From: an uncultured Rothia sp.
GTDB taxonomy: Bacteria > Actinomycetota > Actinomycetes > Actinomycetales > Micrococcaceae
Assembly: GCA_946222285.1 (NCBI GenBank)
Contig: CAMIIP010000012.1
Coordinates: 1-49,042, forward strand
Reading direction: 5' to 3'
DNA length: 49,042 nt
Shown one piece after another: positions 1-7,783 of this stretch. The notes beneath the pieces were generated by a model. The model was not told the origin of the DNA and did not search any database. It saw only the letters and a list, made by a program, of their open reading frames with translations. Within the stretch, counting starts at the first letter, position 1. Each line of letters starts with the position of its first letter. The position numbers were made by a program, and so were the translations under genes.

Positions 1-29
1 GTGTGGTGGGGCCGTTGTCTAGTTGGTGG

Positions 30-50
30 GGGGTACCCCTTATGAATAAG
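30..50. promoter_or_regulatory. Overlapping palindromes upstream of the siderophore importer
   Basis: Two perfect palindromes lie side by side 75 to 95 bases before the importer's first gene: GGGGTACCCC (30-39) and CTTATGAATAAG (39-50, arms CTTAT/ATAAG). A third imperfect inverted repeat with TACC/GGTA arms lies near 62-78. They sit where an iron-responsive repressor would be expected, but none matches the DtxR/IdeR 19-base consensus, so the regulator is unknown. The window begins here and the promoter cannot be placed with confidence. Confidence 0.3.
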
Positions 51-122
51 CCTCCTTATATTACCCTTGCGTAAGGTAGAACCGTCACACAATTTTTATA
101 TACACATATCTAAGGACAACAC

Positions 123-1139
123 ATGTCTCGAACACTCTTGAAATTTACTTCTCTCGCTACCATCGCGCTCTTTGCCCTGACGGCTTGTGGAACGTCTAAT
201 GAGTCCGATTCTAAACCTTCGTCGTCCTCTTCTATGTCTTCTTCTGCTTCACAATCTGAGAAGAAAAATATCTCTATCGAAGATAACTACGGTAAGCACG
301 ATCTCTCTTTTCCCATAGAGAATGTAGCGGTTACCGATAACCGATCCTTTGAAATTCTCAATCAGTGGGGTATCACCCCGGTAGCGGCTCCCGTAGCTCT
401 CATTCCCTCAACACTTGAGGATTTGAAAAATAATAAAGAAATTGTTGATATTGGAACCCACCGTGAGCCCAATCTCGAATCACTGGTTGCTGCCGAACCA
501 TCGCTCATCATCAATGGGCAGCGTTTCTCGCAACACTACAAAGACATCAAAGAGCTTAACCCTGATGCCACCATTTTGGAGTTTGAACCCCGCGAAGGTA
601 AGCCACTGGATGAAGAGCTAAAGCGCCAGACTTTGGCTCTTGGAGAAGTCTTCCAAAAAGAAGATGAAGCTCAGAAGCTCGTCGATGATTTCGATAAGGC
701 ACTCGAGCGTGCAAAGAAAGCATATGATCCCAGCAAGAAAGTAATGGCAGTCAACGTTTCCGGTGGAGAAATCGGTTATATTGCTCCTGGTAAGGGACGT
801 TTCTTTGGACCCGTACAGGAGCTAGTAGGCATGACGCCGGCACTCGAAGTTAAGGGTAGCTCAGATAATCACGAGGGCGATGACGTTAGCGTAGAAGCTA
901 TTGCAAAGGCAAACCCTGATTGGCTGTTGGTGCTTGACCGCGACGCCGCTGTTTCCAGCGGAAAATCTGCTCAACCCGCCGAAACCGTGATTAATAACAG
1001 CGAAGCCCTCAAGAACGTTTCAGCTATTAAAGATAAGCACATAGTTCTCGCTCCTAAAGATACCTACACCAATGAGAACATCATTACGTACACAGAGGTG
1101 TTGAATCAGATTGCGGATGCTTTTGAGAAATCAAAATAA
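123..1139 (+). CDS. Siderophore ABC transporter substrate-binding lipoprotein
   Basis: This is a 338-residue periplasmic-binding-type lipoprotein that would capture an iron-siderophore complex outside the membrane. It has an N-terminal hydrophobic signal ending in the lipobox LTAC, with Cys22 as the lipidation site, followed by a Ser-rich linker (about 25-45) and a two-lobed binding fold of the FepB/FatB/YclQ type. The start has an AAGGA ribosome site six bases or so upstream. It is followed by two FecCD permeases and an ATPase in the same order as catecholate/petrobactin-type importers (YclNOPQ, FatBCD). Substrate identity is inferred from general resemblance only; a xenosiderophore or heme-related ligand is possible. 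Confidence 0.85.
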   Translation: MSRTLLKFTSLATIALFALTACGTSNESDSKPSSSSSMSSSASQSEKKNISIEDNYGKHDLSFPIENVAVTDNRSFEILNQWGITPVAAPVALIPSTLEDLKNNKEIVDIGTHREPNLESLVAAEPSLIINGQRFSQHYKDIKELNPDATILEFEPREGKPLDEELKRQTLALGEVFQKEDEAQKLVDDFDKALERAKKAYDPSKKVMAVNVSGGEIGYIAPGKGRFFGPVQELVGMTPALEVKGSSDNHEGDDVSVEAIAKANPDWLLVLDRDAAVSSGKSAQPAETVINNSEALKNVSAIKDKHIVLAPKDTYTNENIITYTEVLNQIADAFEKSK

Positions 1140-1176
1140 TCAGTAAAAACGTCCACACACTTTAGAACTATCACCA

Positions 1177-1206
1177 CAAGCCGCCTCGAATCGTCGAGGC
1201 GGCTTG
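1177..1206 (+). terminator. Intra-operon hairpin (attenuator or partial terminator)
   Basis: A perfect 13-base-pair stem (1177-1189 with 1194-1206) closes a 4-base loop between the binding-protein gene and the first permease gene. Only four Ts follow, interrupted, so termination is probably partial. Such a hairpin would stabilise or over-represent the binding-protein message relative to the permeases. The ribosome site of the next gene (AGAGG, 1208-1212) begins just after the stem. Confidence 0.65.
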
Positions 1207-1219
1207 TAGAGGTTTTCCA

Positions 1220-2239
1220 TTGACTTTACAAATAGCCCTACAGAATCCGAATCAGCAACAACAGGAGTTACAGCGCAGAACGAGCAGGACGCCGCTTTTC
1301 AATTGGAAACTCCTGCTCGGCTTGACGGGCGTGCTGGTACTGCTGGCACTTTCCCTTGTGACGGGAGAATTTGATATTTTATCCGGGGAGCAGGGGAAAG
1401 AGATGTTTGCGATTAGTCGCATTCCGCGTACTCTAGCGTTGGTTCTTTCCGGCGCAGCAATGACGATGTCGGGGTTAGTCATGCAATTGATGGCTCAAAA
1501 TCGTTTTGTGGAACCATCGACTACGGGCACGACCGAATGGGCAGGGCTGGGGCTACTGTTAGTGCTGTATTTCTTTCCTTCGGCGTCCATCCTTACAAAG
1601 ATGAGCGGCGCTGTTGCTTTTGCCTTTGTGGGGGCGATGGTTTTCTTTCTTTTTCTGCGCAGGGTTTCTCTGCGTTCCTCGCTGATTGTGCCTATTGTGG
1701 GCATTATGTTGGGAGCTGTGATTAGTTCAGTTTCAACCTTTTTTGCCCTACAAACCGATATGCTTCAGTCTCTCTCTATCTGGTTTGCTGGTTCATTTAC
1801 TTCGGTCTATCAGGGACAATATGAGATTCTCTGGATTGTTTTGGCAGCGGTTGTTGCGGTTTTCATCTTGGCGGATCGTCTTACTCTAGCCGGTTTGGGT
1901 GAGGAATTTTCTACTAATGTTGGTGTGAATTTTCAAAGGGTTGTTCTGATTGCTACCGCACTTATTGCTATTGCAACCGGCGTGGTAACGGTAGTGGTTG
2001 GTTCACTACCCTTCTTAGGGCTGATTGTTCCCAACATCGTGAGTATGTTCCGCGGCGATGATCTCCGCAGTAACCTACCTTGGGTTTGTCTGACGGGAAT
2101 TGCAGTAGTGACCAGCTGCGATCTCATAGCCCGCACCATTATTGCTCCCTTTGAAATGCCTGTTCCGGTGATTCTTGGCGTAGTCGGAGCTATAGTTTTT
2201 ATTGCCTTGGTGCTCCGAGGAGGTCGGCGTGCGCGATAA
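1220..2239 (+). CDS. Siderophore ABC transporter permease (FecCD family), first subunit
   Basis: A 339-residue polytopic membrane protein of the FecCD/BtuC permease family. Hydrophobic segments run nearly throughout from residue 30; family landmarks are the IPRTLALVLSGAAMTMSGLV stretch near residues 67-86 and the coupling region GSLPFLGLIVPNIV near 262-275, which contacts the ATPase. The start is TTG at 1220 with AGAGG seven bases upstream; no better ATG exists nearby. It overlaps the second permease gene by eleven bases, showing translational coupling. Its partner forms the heterodimeric channel of an iron-siderophore importer. Confidence 0.88.
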   Translation: MTLQIALQNPNQQQQELQRRTSRTPLFNWKLLLGLTGVLVLLALSLVTGEFDILSGEQGKEMFAISRIPRTLALVLSGAAMTMSGLVMQLMAQNRFVEPSTTGTTEWAGLGLLLVLYFFPSASILTKMSGAVAFAFVGAMVFFLFLRRVSLRSSLIVPIVGIMLGAVISSVSTFFALQTDMLQSLSIWFAGSFTSVYQGQYEILWIVLAAVVAVFILADRLTLAGLGEEFSTNVGVNFQRVVLIATALIAIATGVVTVVVGSLPFLGLIVPNIVSMFRGDDLRSNLPWVCLTGIAVVTSCDLIARTIIAPFEMPVPVILGVVGAIVFIALVLRGGRRAR

Positions 2240-3308
2240 GCCAATGAACCCTCAGCCATCACCCCCAAGGACGTCGCCGCTATCTAACTCGCCCTTACCC
2301 GCCATAACACGGTCAGCAGGTGCTTTTGCCTGCTTCTCCGATCGTCGAAAATACTGGATCATCATGGTGGTTTTAGCCGTGGCCAGTCTGTTGGCTACCT
2401 TTGGATTGCTGGCCTACGATAATCCGATGCCTGTGGGTACCCGCCGTTTTTGGATTATTGCTGAACGCCGGGGTGAGGCAATGACGGCGATGGGAATTGT
2501 GGCGCTTTCTCAAGCGATAGCTACCGTTGCTTTTCAAACGGTAACCAACAATAAAATTATTACCCCGGGTATTATGGGTTTTCAATCGTTGTATGCGGCG
2601 ATTCATACAGCCACTATTTTCTTCTTTGGAGCCACCGCTCTGCTCAATGCACGCACCTTTGAAATGTTCCTTTTTCAAATTGTAGTGATGGTAGTTTTCT
2701 CATTGATTCTTTACGGGTGGCTTCTGAGCGGCAAGAATGCCACCATGCACACCATGTTGTTGGTCGGAATTATCATGGGCGGGGGACTGGGATCTTTTTC
2801 TACTTTCATGCAACGCCTACTCACTCCTAGCGAGTTCGATGTGCTTACCGCGCGTCTGTTCGGATCGGTCAATAACGCTGAATCCGAGTATTATCCGATT
2901 GCGATACCGTTGGTCGCCGGAGCATCCCTAGTGATTTTTGCCCTGTCTAAAAAGTTGAATATTATTTCGCTGGGGCATGACGTTGCTCAGAATCTTGGCG
3001 TTTCTCATCGAGGGGTTTCTATCATCGTGTTGGTGATGGTTTCGATTCTTATTGCTGTTTCTACCGCGCTCGTAGGACCGATGATTTTTCTGGGCTTTTT
3101 AGTGTCGATGCTAACTTATCAAAGTGCCCCTACCTATGATCACCGCTATTTGTTGCCAATGGCTGCGCTACTTGCCTATATGGTGCTCACCGTTTCCTAT
3201 TTTTTGATGTACCACGTCTTTGATGCCCAGGGAGTTGTGAGTATCGTTATCGAGCTGGTGGGTGCAATTATTTTCCTCATCGTTATCTTGAGAAAGGGTA
3301 GCCTGTGA
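2229..3308 (+). CDS. Siderophore ABC transporter permease (FecCD family), second subunit
   Basis: The second FecCD permease, about 359 residues from GTG 2229, with a roughly 45-residue hydrophilic N-terminal extension before the first membrane segment. GAGGAGG at 2217-2223 lies five bases before this GTG, which is why it is preferred over an in-frame upstream ATG (2202) or the ATG at 2244. The ATPase-coupling region (TALVGPMIFLGFLVSML) is present near residues 280-297. The end overlaps the start of the ATPase gene by four bases (GTGA), so all three inner genes are translationally coupled. Confidence 0.87.
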   Translation: MRDKPMNPQPSPPRTSPLSNSPLPAITRSAGAFACFSDRRKYWIIMVVLAVASLLATFGLLAYDNPMPVGTRRFWIIAERRGEAMTAMGIVALSQAIATVAFQTVTNNKIITPGIMGFQSLYAAIHTATIFFFGATALLNARTFEMFLFQIVVMVVFSLILYGWLLSGKNATMHTMLLVGIIMGGGLGSFSTFMQRLLTPSEFDVLTARLFGSVNNAESEYYPIAIPLVAGASLVIFALSKKLNIISLGHDVAQNLGVSHRGVSIIVLVMVSILIAVSTALVGPMIFLGFLVSMLTYQSAPTYDHRYLLPMAALLAYMVLTVSYFLMYHVFDAQGVVSIVIELVGAIIFLIVILRKGSL

Positions 3309-4060
3309 TTACTCTCAACAATGTCTCAAAGAACTATTCTTCTGAGGTTTCCATCGGTCCTGTTGATTTATCTATTCCTCGGGGAGGAATTACCGCCTTG
3401 GTGGGCCCCAATGGCGCTGGAAAATCCACGATGCTCACCATGATTGGGCGCTTACTTGGAATTGATGAGGGCAGCATTGAAATTGCAGGTATGGATGTTT
3501 CCACCACTAAATCGAAAGATTTAGCCAAAATCGTGTCGATTCTGAAACAGGAAAACCAATTCATCACTAAACTAACCGTTCGACAGCTGGTGGGGTTCGG
3601 TCGATTTCCCTATTCTCGAGGGCGGCTGACTACCGCAGACGAAGAAATTATTTCCCGCTATATCGATTTTCTTAACCTGAGAGAATATGAGAGCAGATAT
3701 TTAGATGAGCTCTCGGGAGGTCAGCGCCAGCGTGCCTATGTAGCTATGGTACTGGCGCAGGAAACCGAATACGTTCTCCTTGATGAACCTCTTAACAATC
3801 TAGATATCGCTCATTCGGTTCAAATGATGAGCCATTTACAAGAAGCTGCTCAGCAGTTTGAGCGCACTATCATTGTGGTGCTTCATGACATCAACTATGC
3901 TGCTCGTTACGCCAAATACATTTGTGCTATGAAAGGTGGCAAGGTGGTAAAGATGGGGGAGACGAAAAAACTGATGCAGGATCATGTGCTGACGGAAATT
4001 TTTGACACACCCATTGAGGTCATAGAAACGACACGCGGATTACTTGCTTGTTATCACTAA
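3305..4060 (+). CDS. Siderophore ABC transporter ATP-binding protein
   Basis: A complete 251-residue ABC ATPase that energises iron-siderophore uptake. Visible motifs are Walker A GPNGAGKST (34-42), Q-loop Gln82, signature LSGGQ (136-140), Walker B VLLDEP (157-162) and the H-loop His194. Family features match FepC/YclP proteins. It starts with GTG inside the stop codon of the preceding permease gene. It is the last gene of the importer operon; 159 bases of non-coding DNA separate it from clpP1. Confidence 0.9.
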   Translation: MITLNNVSKNYSSEVSIGPVDLSIPRGGITALVGPNGAGKSTMLTMIGRLLGIDEGSIEIAGMDVSTTKSKDLAKIVSILKQENQFITKLTVRQLVGFGRFPYSRGRLTTADEEIISRYIDFLNLREYESRYLDELSGGQRQRAYVAMVLAQETEYVLLDEPLNNLDIAHSVQMMSHLQEAAQQFERTIIVVLHDINYAARYAKYICAMKGGKVVKMGETKKLMQDHVLTEIFDTPIEVIETTRGLLACYH

Positions 4061-4219
4061 GAACAGGCGGATTCACTGCGTAGCTGGGTTAAGCTCTCAG
4101 CCCCTAGCGTGAGCCAACAGCGAACTGTTCTGTGAAGACGGTGAGCTTTCGATAATCTTCTAGTAACCAAAATTTTCAATGCCCCTTTCACAGGGGATTA
4201 GAAAAGGAAGAAAATATTT
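4061..4219 (+). promoter_or_regulatory. clpP1 upstream region with a weak ClgR-like site
   Basis: This spacer must hold the clpP1P2 promoter. A GATAAT hexamer at 4151-4156 is a candidate -10. About 25 bases upstream, 4113-4126 read on the minus strand (AGTTCGCTGTTGGC) resembles half of the actinobacterial ClgR operator (family consensus with TTCGC and GCGAA arms), with two key mismatches in the other arm. ClgR activation of clpP1P2 is established in other actinobacteria; the site here is only suggestive. Confidence 0.3.
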
Positions 4220-4852
4220 ATGACTAACATTTTGCCTCTGCCGCAGTTCTCTGCAGGTTCAGCACCTTCAATGGAAACACCAATGGGCGGTCAGGACGAT
4301 TACGTTTTCAACCGTCTGCTCAAAGAACGCATTATCTGGTTGGGATCAGAGGTTCGTGATTCAAACGCTAATCGCATTTGCTCACAGATGCTCTTGCTCT
4401 CCGCCGAAGATCCTGAAGCAGATATTTATCTTTACATCAACTCTCCCGGTGGTTCGGTAACCGCTGGCATGGCAATTTACGATACCATGCAGCTCATCCC
4501 CAACGACGTCGTCACCGTCGTCACCGGCATGGCAGCATCCATGGGGCAGTTCCTGCTTACCGCAGGCGCAAAGGGAAAACGTTTCGCTACCCCTAACGCT
4601 CGTATTCTCATGCACCAGCCTTCTGGCGGCATCGGTGGCACCGCCTCCGATATTCGTACTCAGGCTGAGCTGATTCTGGATATGAAAAAGCGTCTTTCGC
4701 AGATTACTGCCGATCGCACTGGTCAGAGCTTGGAGACTATTCTTAAAGACAACGACCGCGATAACTGGTTTACCGCAGAAGAAGGTTTGGCTTACGGCTT
4801 CTTCGACCATATTGCAACCAGCGCCGGCAGCAAACTGTCTGAAGATAAATAA
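4220..4852 (+). CDS. clpP1: ATP-dependent Clp protease proteolytic subunit 1
   Basis: A 210-residue ClpP serine peptidase. The catalytic triad is visible as Ser107 (GMAASMGQF), His132 (LMHQPSGG) and Asp181 (NDRDNW), with the spacing of E. coli ClpP. A short N-terminal propeptide region precedes the fold. The start has AAGGAAG upstream. It lies 34 bases before clpP2, and the two form the hetero-tetradecameric ClpP1P2 core known in actinobacteria, which degrades substrates delivered by ClpX (encoded downstream) or ClpC. Either of two ClpP genes in tandem can be called clpP1; the upstream gene is given that name by convention. Confidence 0.96.
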   Translation: MTNILPLPQFSAGSAPSMETPMGGQDDYVFNRLLKERIIWLGSEVRDSNANRICSQMLLLSAEDPEADIYLYINSPGGSVTAGMAIYDTMQLIPNDVVTVVTGMAASMGQFLLTAGAKGKRFATPNARILMHQPSGGIGGTASDIRTQAELILDMKKRLSQITADRTGQSLETILKDNDRDNWFTAEEGLAYGFFDHIATSAGSKLSEDK

Positions 4853-4886
4853 ACTGCAGATCCAGATTTTTTAGGAGATTAACTTA

Positions 4887-5564
4887 ATGAATTTCAATCC
4901 TTCATCTATGGCACCTGCAGGAATGCCGGATAGCCGCTATGTTCTTCCTAGCTTTGAAGAACGCACCCCCTACGGCTATAAGCGCCAGGATCCCTACGCT
5001 AAACTCTTTGAAGATCGCATTATTTTCTTGGGCACGCAGGTGGACGACGCTTCGGCAGATGACATCATGGCGCAGCTTTTGGTTCTGGAATCGCAGGATC
5101 CTGACCGCGATATCACTCTCTATATCAGCTCACCCGGTGGTTCTTTTACCGCGATGACGGCGATTTATGACACCATGCAGTATATCCGCCCCGAGATTCA
5201 GACCGTTTGCCTGGGGCAGGCTGCTTCTGCTGCTGCAACTCTGCTCGCGGCAGGCACTCCCGGTAAGCGTCTCGCTCTGCCTAACGCTCGCGTGCTGATT
5301 CATCAGCCAGCTCTGGGCGGTCAGCAGGGTGGACAGGCCTCCGATATCGAGATTCACGCCAACGAAGTAATGCGTATGCGTGATTGGACCGCTGAAACTT
5401 TGGCTTTGCACTCGGGCAAAACCGCTGAGGAAGTAGACCGCGATATTGAGCGCGATAAGATTATGACCGCCCAGCAAGCGCTGGAATACGGTTTGGTTGA
5501 TCAGGTGCTTGAATCCCGTAAGGCAGTCAAACCCAAGTTCAATAAAGCTGAAGATTTTAGCTAA
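4887..5564 (+). CDS. clpP2: ATP-dependent Clp protease proteolytic subunit 2
   Basis: A 225-residue ClpP paralogue with triad Ser114 (GQAASAA), His139 (LIHQP) and Asp190 (ERDKIM). The His-Asp distance is two residues longer than in ClpP1, because of a Gly/Gln-rich insertion after the His motif (GGQQGGQ), a feature of actinobacterial ClpP2. AGGAG precedes the ATG. It is co-transcribed with clpP1 and followed by a strong hairpin, so clpX is probably transcribed separately. Confidence 0.96.
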   Translation: MNFNPSSMAPAGMPDSRYVLPSFEERTPYGYKRQDPYAKLFEDRIIFLGTQVDDASADDIMAQLLVLESQDPDRDITLYISSPGGSFTAMTAIYDTMQYIRPEIQTVCLGQAASAAATLLAAGTPGKRLALPNARVLIHQPALGGQQGGQASDIEIHANEVMRMRDWTAETLALHSGKTAEEVDRDIERDKIMTAQQALEYGLVDQVLESRKAVKPKFNKAEDFS

Positions 5565-5576
5565 ACAAAACATTGA

Positions 5577-5611
5577 GAAGTCGCTACTTCCTCTATTGAA
5601 GTAGCGACTTC
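5577..5611 (+). terminator. Terminator hairpin after clpP1P2
   Basis: A perfect 14-base-pair stem (5577-5590 with 5598-5611) with a 7-base loop lies 12 bases after the clpP2 stop. The downstream tract is only moderately T-rich, as is common in actinobacterial terminators. Confidence 0.75.
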
Positions 5612-5761
5612 TGCTTGTGACGATTTACTTTGTTGATCAGCTGAGACGAAAAAATATTTTTACTGAATGAAAGCATCGACGAAATGCCTTCAGATAATTG
5701 GGAGAAAACCAAAAAGCGGGTAGCCTAAGAGAAGCATTATCTGTGTCGAAAGGATTCAAGC

Positions 5762-7048
5762 ATGGCGAGAATGGGCGAAGCCGCTGAACTTCTCAAATGC
5801 TCTTTCTGTGGAAAGAATCAAAAACAGGTTCGAAAACTCATCGCCGGTCCGAATATCTATATTTGCGATGAATGTATCGAACTGTGCAACGAGATCTTGG
5901 ATGAAGAGCTAGTGGAGGTTAAAGATCTTTCCTCTTCAACCAAACTTCCTACACCCCGCGAGATTTTTAATCATCTTGAAGAATACGTCATTGGTCAAGA
6001 ACAGGCCAAACGCGCTCTTTCTGTTGCGGTCTACAACCACTATAAGAGACTCAAGGCCTCTGATTCTACGGTGACAGATGCACAGACCTTGCTGGCAACA
6101 GAGGGCGAAGACGTAGAAATCGCCAAGTCTAATATTTTACTGGTGGGACCGACCGGCTCCGGCAAAACCTACCTGGCACAGACTCTTGCTAAAAAACTCG
6201 ATGTCCCTTTCGCTGTAGCCGACGCCACATCGCTCACAGAAGCAGGTTATGTGGGCGAAGACGTTGAAAATATTCTGCTCAAACTAATTCAAGCAGCAGA
6301 TGGAGATGTCGAAAAAGCCCAACGCGGCATTATCTATATCGATGAGATTGATAAAATCTCCCGAAAAGCCGATAACCCTTCGATTACTCGTGACGTTTCG
6401 GGCGAAGGCGTTCAACAGGCGCTCCTCAAGATCCTTGAAGGAACCGAGGCGTTGGTTCCTCCACAAGGCGGTCGTAAGCACCCCCAGCAGGATTTTCTCA
6501 AAATCAATACCACCAACGTGCTTTTTATCGTTGCCGGTGCCTTTGCAGGGCTAGAAGAGATTGTGGGCGGGCGAGTGGGGCAGAAAGGTATCGGTTTTGG
6601 TGCCCCTATTCAGGTTGCTAACGCTGATGAAGATCTCATGCTTAAGGTGATGCCGGAGGATCTTCTAAAGTTTGGATTGATTCCAGAATTTATTGGTCGT
6701 CTACCTATTCTTGCTTCGTTAGGCAAGCTCAGGGAGAAAGAACTAGTTCGTATCCTCACAGAGCCCAAGAACGCTCTTATGAAGCAGTACAAGCGGATGT
6801 TTGCTCTAGATGGCGTAGATTTAGTATTTGACGGCGACGCGCTTGAGGCCGTGGCTCAGCTGGCGATTACCCGTGATACAGGTGCTAGAGGTCTTCGCTC
6901 TATTTTAGAAGATCTTCTGCAACCGATTATGTTCGAGATTCCTTCCCGAACCGATATTTCTGCCGTGGTTATCGATGCAGAAGTGGTTGCGGGGAATAAA
7001 TCACCGATACTCGTGTTAATACCTGAAGAAACAAAGAAATCTGCCTAG
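5762..7048 (+). CDS. clpX: ATP-dependent Clp protease ATP-binding subunit ClpX
   Basis: A full-length 428-residue AAA+ unfoldase. The N-terminal zinc-binding domain has Cys13, Cys16, Cys35 and Cys38. The AAA+ module shows Walker A GPTGSGKT (129-136), the pore loop GYVG (162-165), Walker B IIYIDE (190-195), the RKH loop (238-240) and a sensor-2 GARGLR motif near the C terminus. It unfolds tagged proteins and feeds them to the ClpP1P2 core encoded just upstream. It is separated from clpP2 by a hairpin and about 150 bases, implying its own promoter. Confidence 0.97.
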   Translation: MARMGEAAELLKCSFCGKNQKQVRKLIAGPNIYICDECIELCNEILDEELVEVKDLSSSTKLPTPREIFNHLEEYVIGQEQAKRALSVAVYNHYKRLKASDSTVTDAQTLLATEGEDVEIAKSNILLVGPTGSGKTYLAQTLAKKLDVPFAVADATSLTEAGYVGEDVENILLKLIQAADGDVEKAQRGIIYIDEIDKISRKADNPSITRDVSGEGVQQALLKILEGTEALVPPQGGRKHPQQDFLKINTTNVLFIVAGAFAGLEEIVGGRVGQKGIGFGAPIQVANADEDLMLKVMPEDLLKFGLIPEFIGRLPILASLGKLREKELVRILTEPKNALMKQYKRMFALDGVDLVFDGDALEAVAQLAITRDTGARGLRSILEDLLQPIMFEIPSRTDISAVVIDAEVVAGNKSPILVLIPEETKKSA

Positions 7049-7095
7049 GCGATTTAAGATTTCTATTATTCAGATAATAGGTATGAGGAGAAAAC

Positions 7096-7722
7096 ATGAG
7101 CGATACAGCTAAAGTTGATTTTTGGTTTGACCCCATGTGCCCCTGGTGCTGGATGACATCCCGCTGGATTAAAGATGTAGAAAAGGTGCGTGACGTTGAG
7201 GTCACTTGGCATCCTTTCTCCCTGTCTATTCTCAATGAAGGGCGCGACCTTCCTGAGAGCTATCAGAAGCACATGGACGAAGCATGGGGTCCGGCTCGTG
7301 TAGTAGCTGCTGTCTACGATCAGTACGATCAGGCTAAGCTCGATGAGCTTTATACTGCACTCGGTGAAGAGATTCATCACCGGAAAAATAATAAAGACAG
7401 CTACACTGATGCGATTGAAAAAGCGCTCAAGGCAGTGGGACTTCCCGCTGAGCTAGCTGAGTTCGCTACGTCCGGAAAATTCGATGAGCAGTTGCGCGCT
7501 TCCAACAAAGCAGGTCTGGACGCCGCAGGCGGCGACGATATTGGTGTGCCCCTGATGTCTATCAACGGCGTGACTTTCTTCGGTCCGGTCATGAGTCCTG
7601 CCCCTACCGGTGAAGAAGCGGGCAAGGTCTTTGACGGTGCTCTGGCCTTGGCATCCTACCCTGGTTTCTTCGAAATCAAACGACCTCGTAACGTTGGTCC
7701 TATTTTCAACACTGAGAAATAA
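7096..7722 (+). CDS. DsbA-family protein, mycothiol-dependent nitroreductase (Rv2466c-like)
   Basis: A 208-residue thioredoxin-fold protein with a helical insertion. The active site Cys15-Pro-Trp-Cys18 in the context FWFDPMCPWCW is characteristic of the Rv2466c family, which uses mycothiol to reduce nitro compounds and oxidised protein thiols in the cytoplasm; there is no signal peptide. A cis-Pro region (GVPLMSINGV) occurs near residues 150-160. GAGGAG lies upstream of the ATG. It is monocistronic and ends at a shared convergent terminator. Presence of this family supports a mycothiol-producing actinobacterial host. Confidence 0.88.
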   Translation: MSDTAKVDFWFDPMCPWCWMTSRWIKDVEKVRDVEVTWHPFSLSILNEGRDLPESYQKHMDEAWGPARVVAAVYDQYDQAKLDELYTALGEEIHHRKNNKDSYTDAIEKALKAVGLPAELAEFATSGKFDEQLRASNKAGLDAAGGDDIGVPLMSINGVTFFGPVMSPAPTGEEAGKVFDGALALASYPGFFEIKRPRNVGPIFNTEK

Positions 7723-7734
7723 AATTTTCCCTGT

Positions 7735-7768
7735 AAAAAGTCCTCGTCAATTTTGACGAGGACTTTTT
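7735..7768. terminator. Bidirectional terminator
   Basis: A perfect 16-base-pair palindromic stem (7735-7750 with 7753-7768) has As on the left edge and Ts on the right, so it works on both strands. It separates the convergent DsbA-family and LssY_C-domain genes. Confidence 0.92.
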
Positions 7769-7783
7769 CTGGTTTAAGAGTTT

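Noticed and set aside
1..122. DtxR/IdeR box before the siderophore importer
   Set aside because: The best alignment matched few consensus positions.
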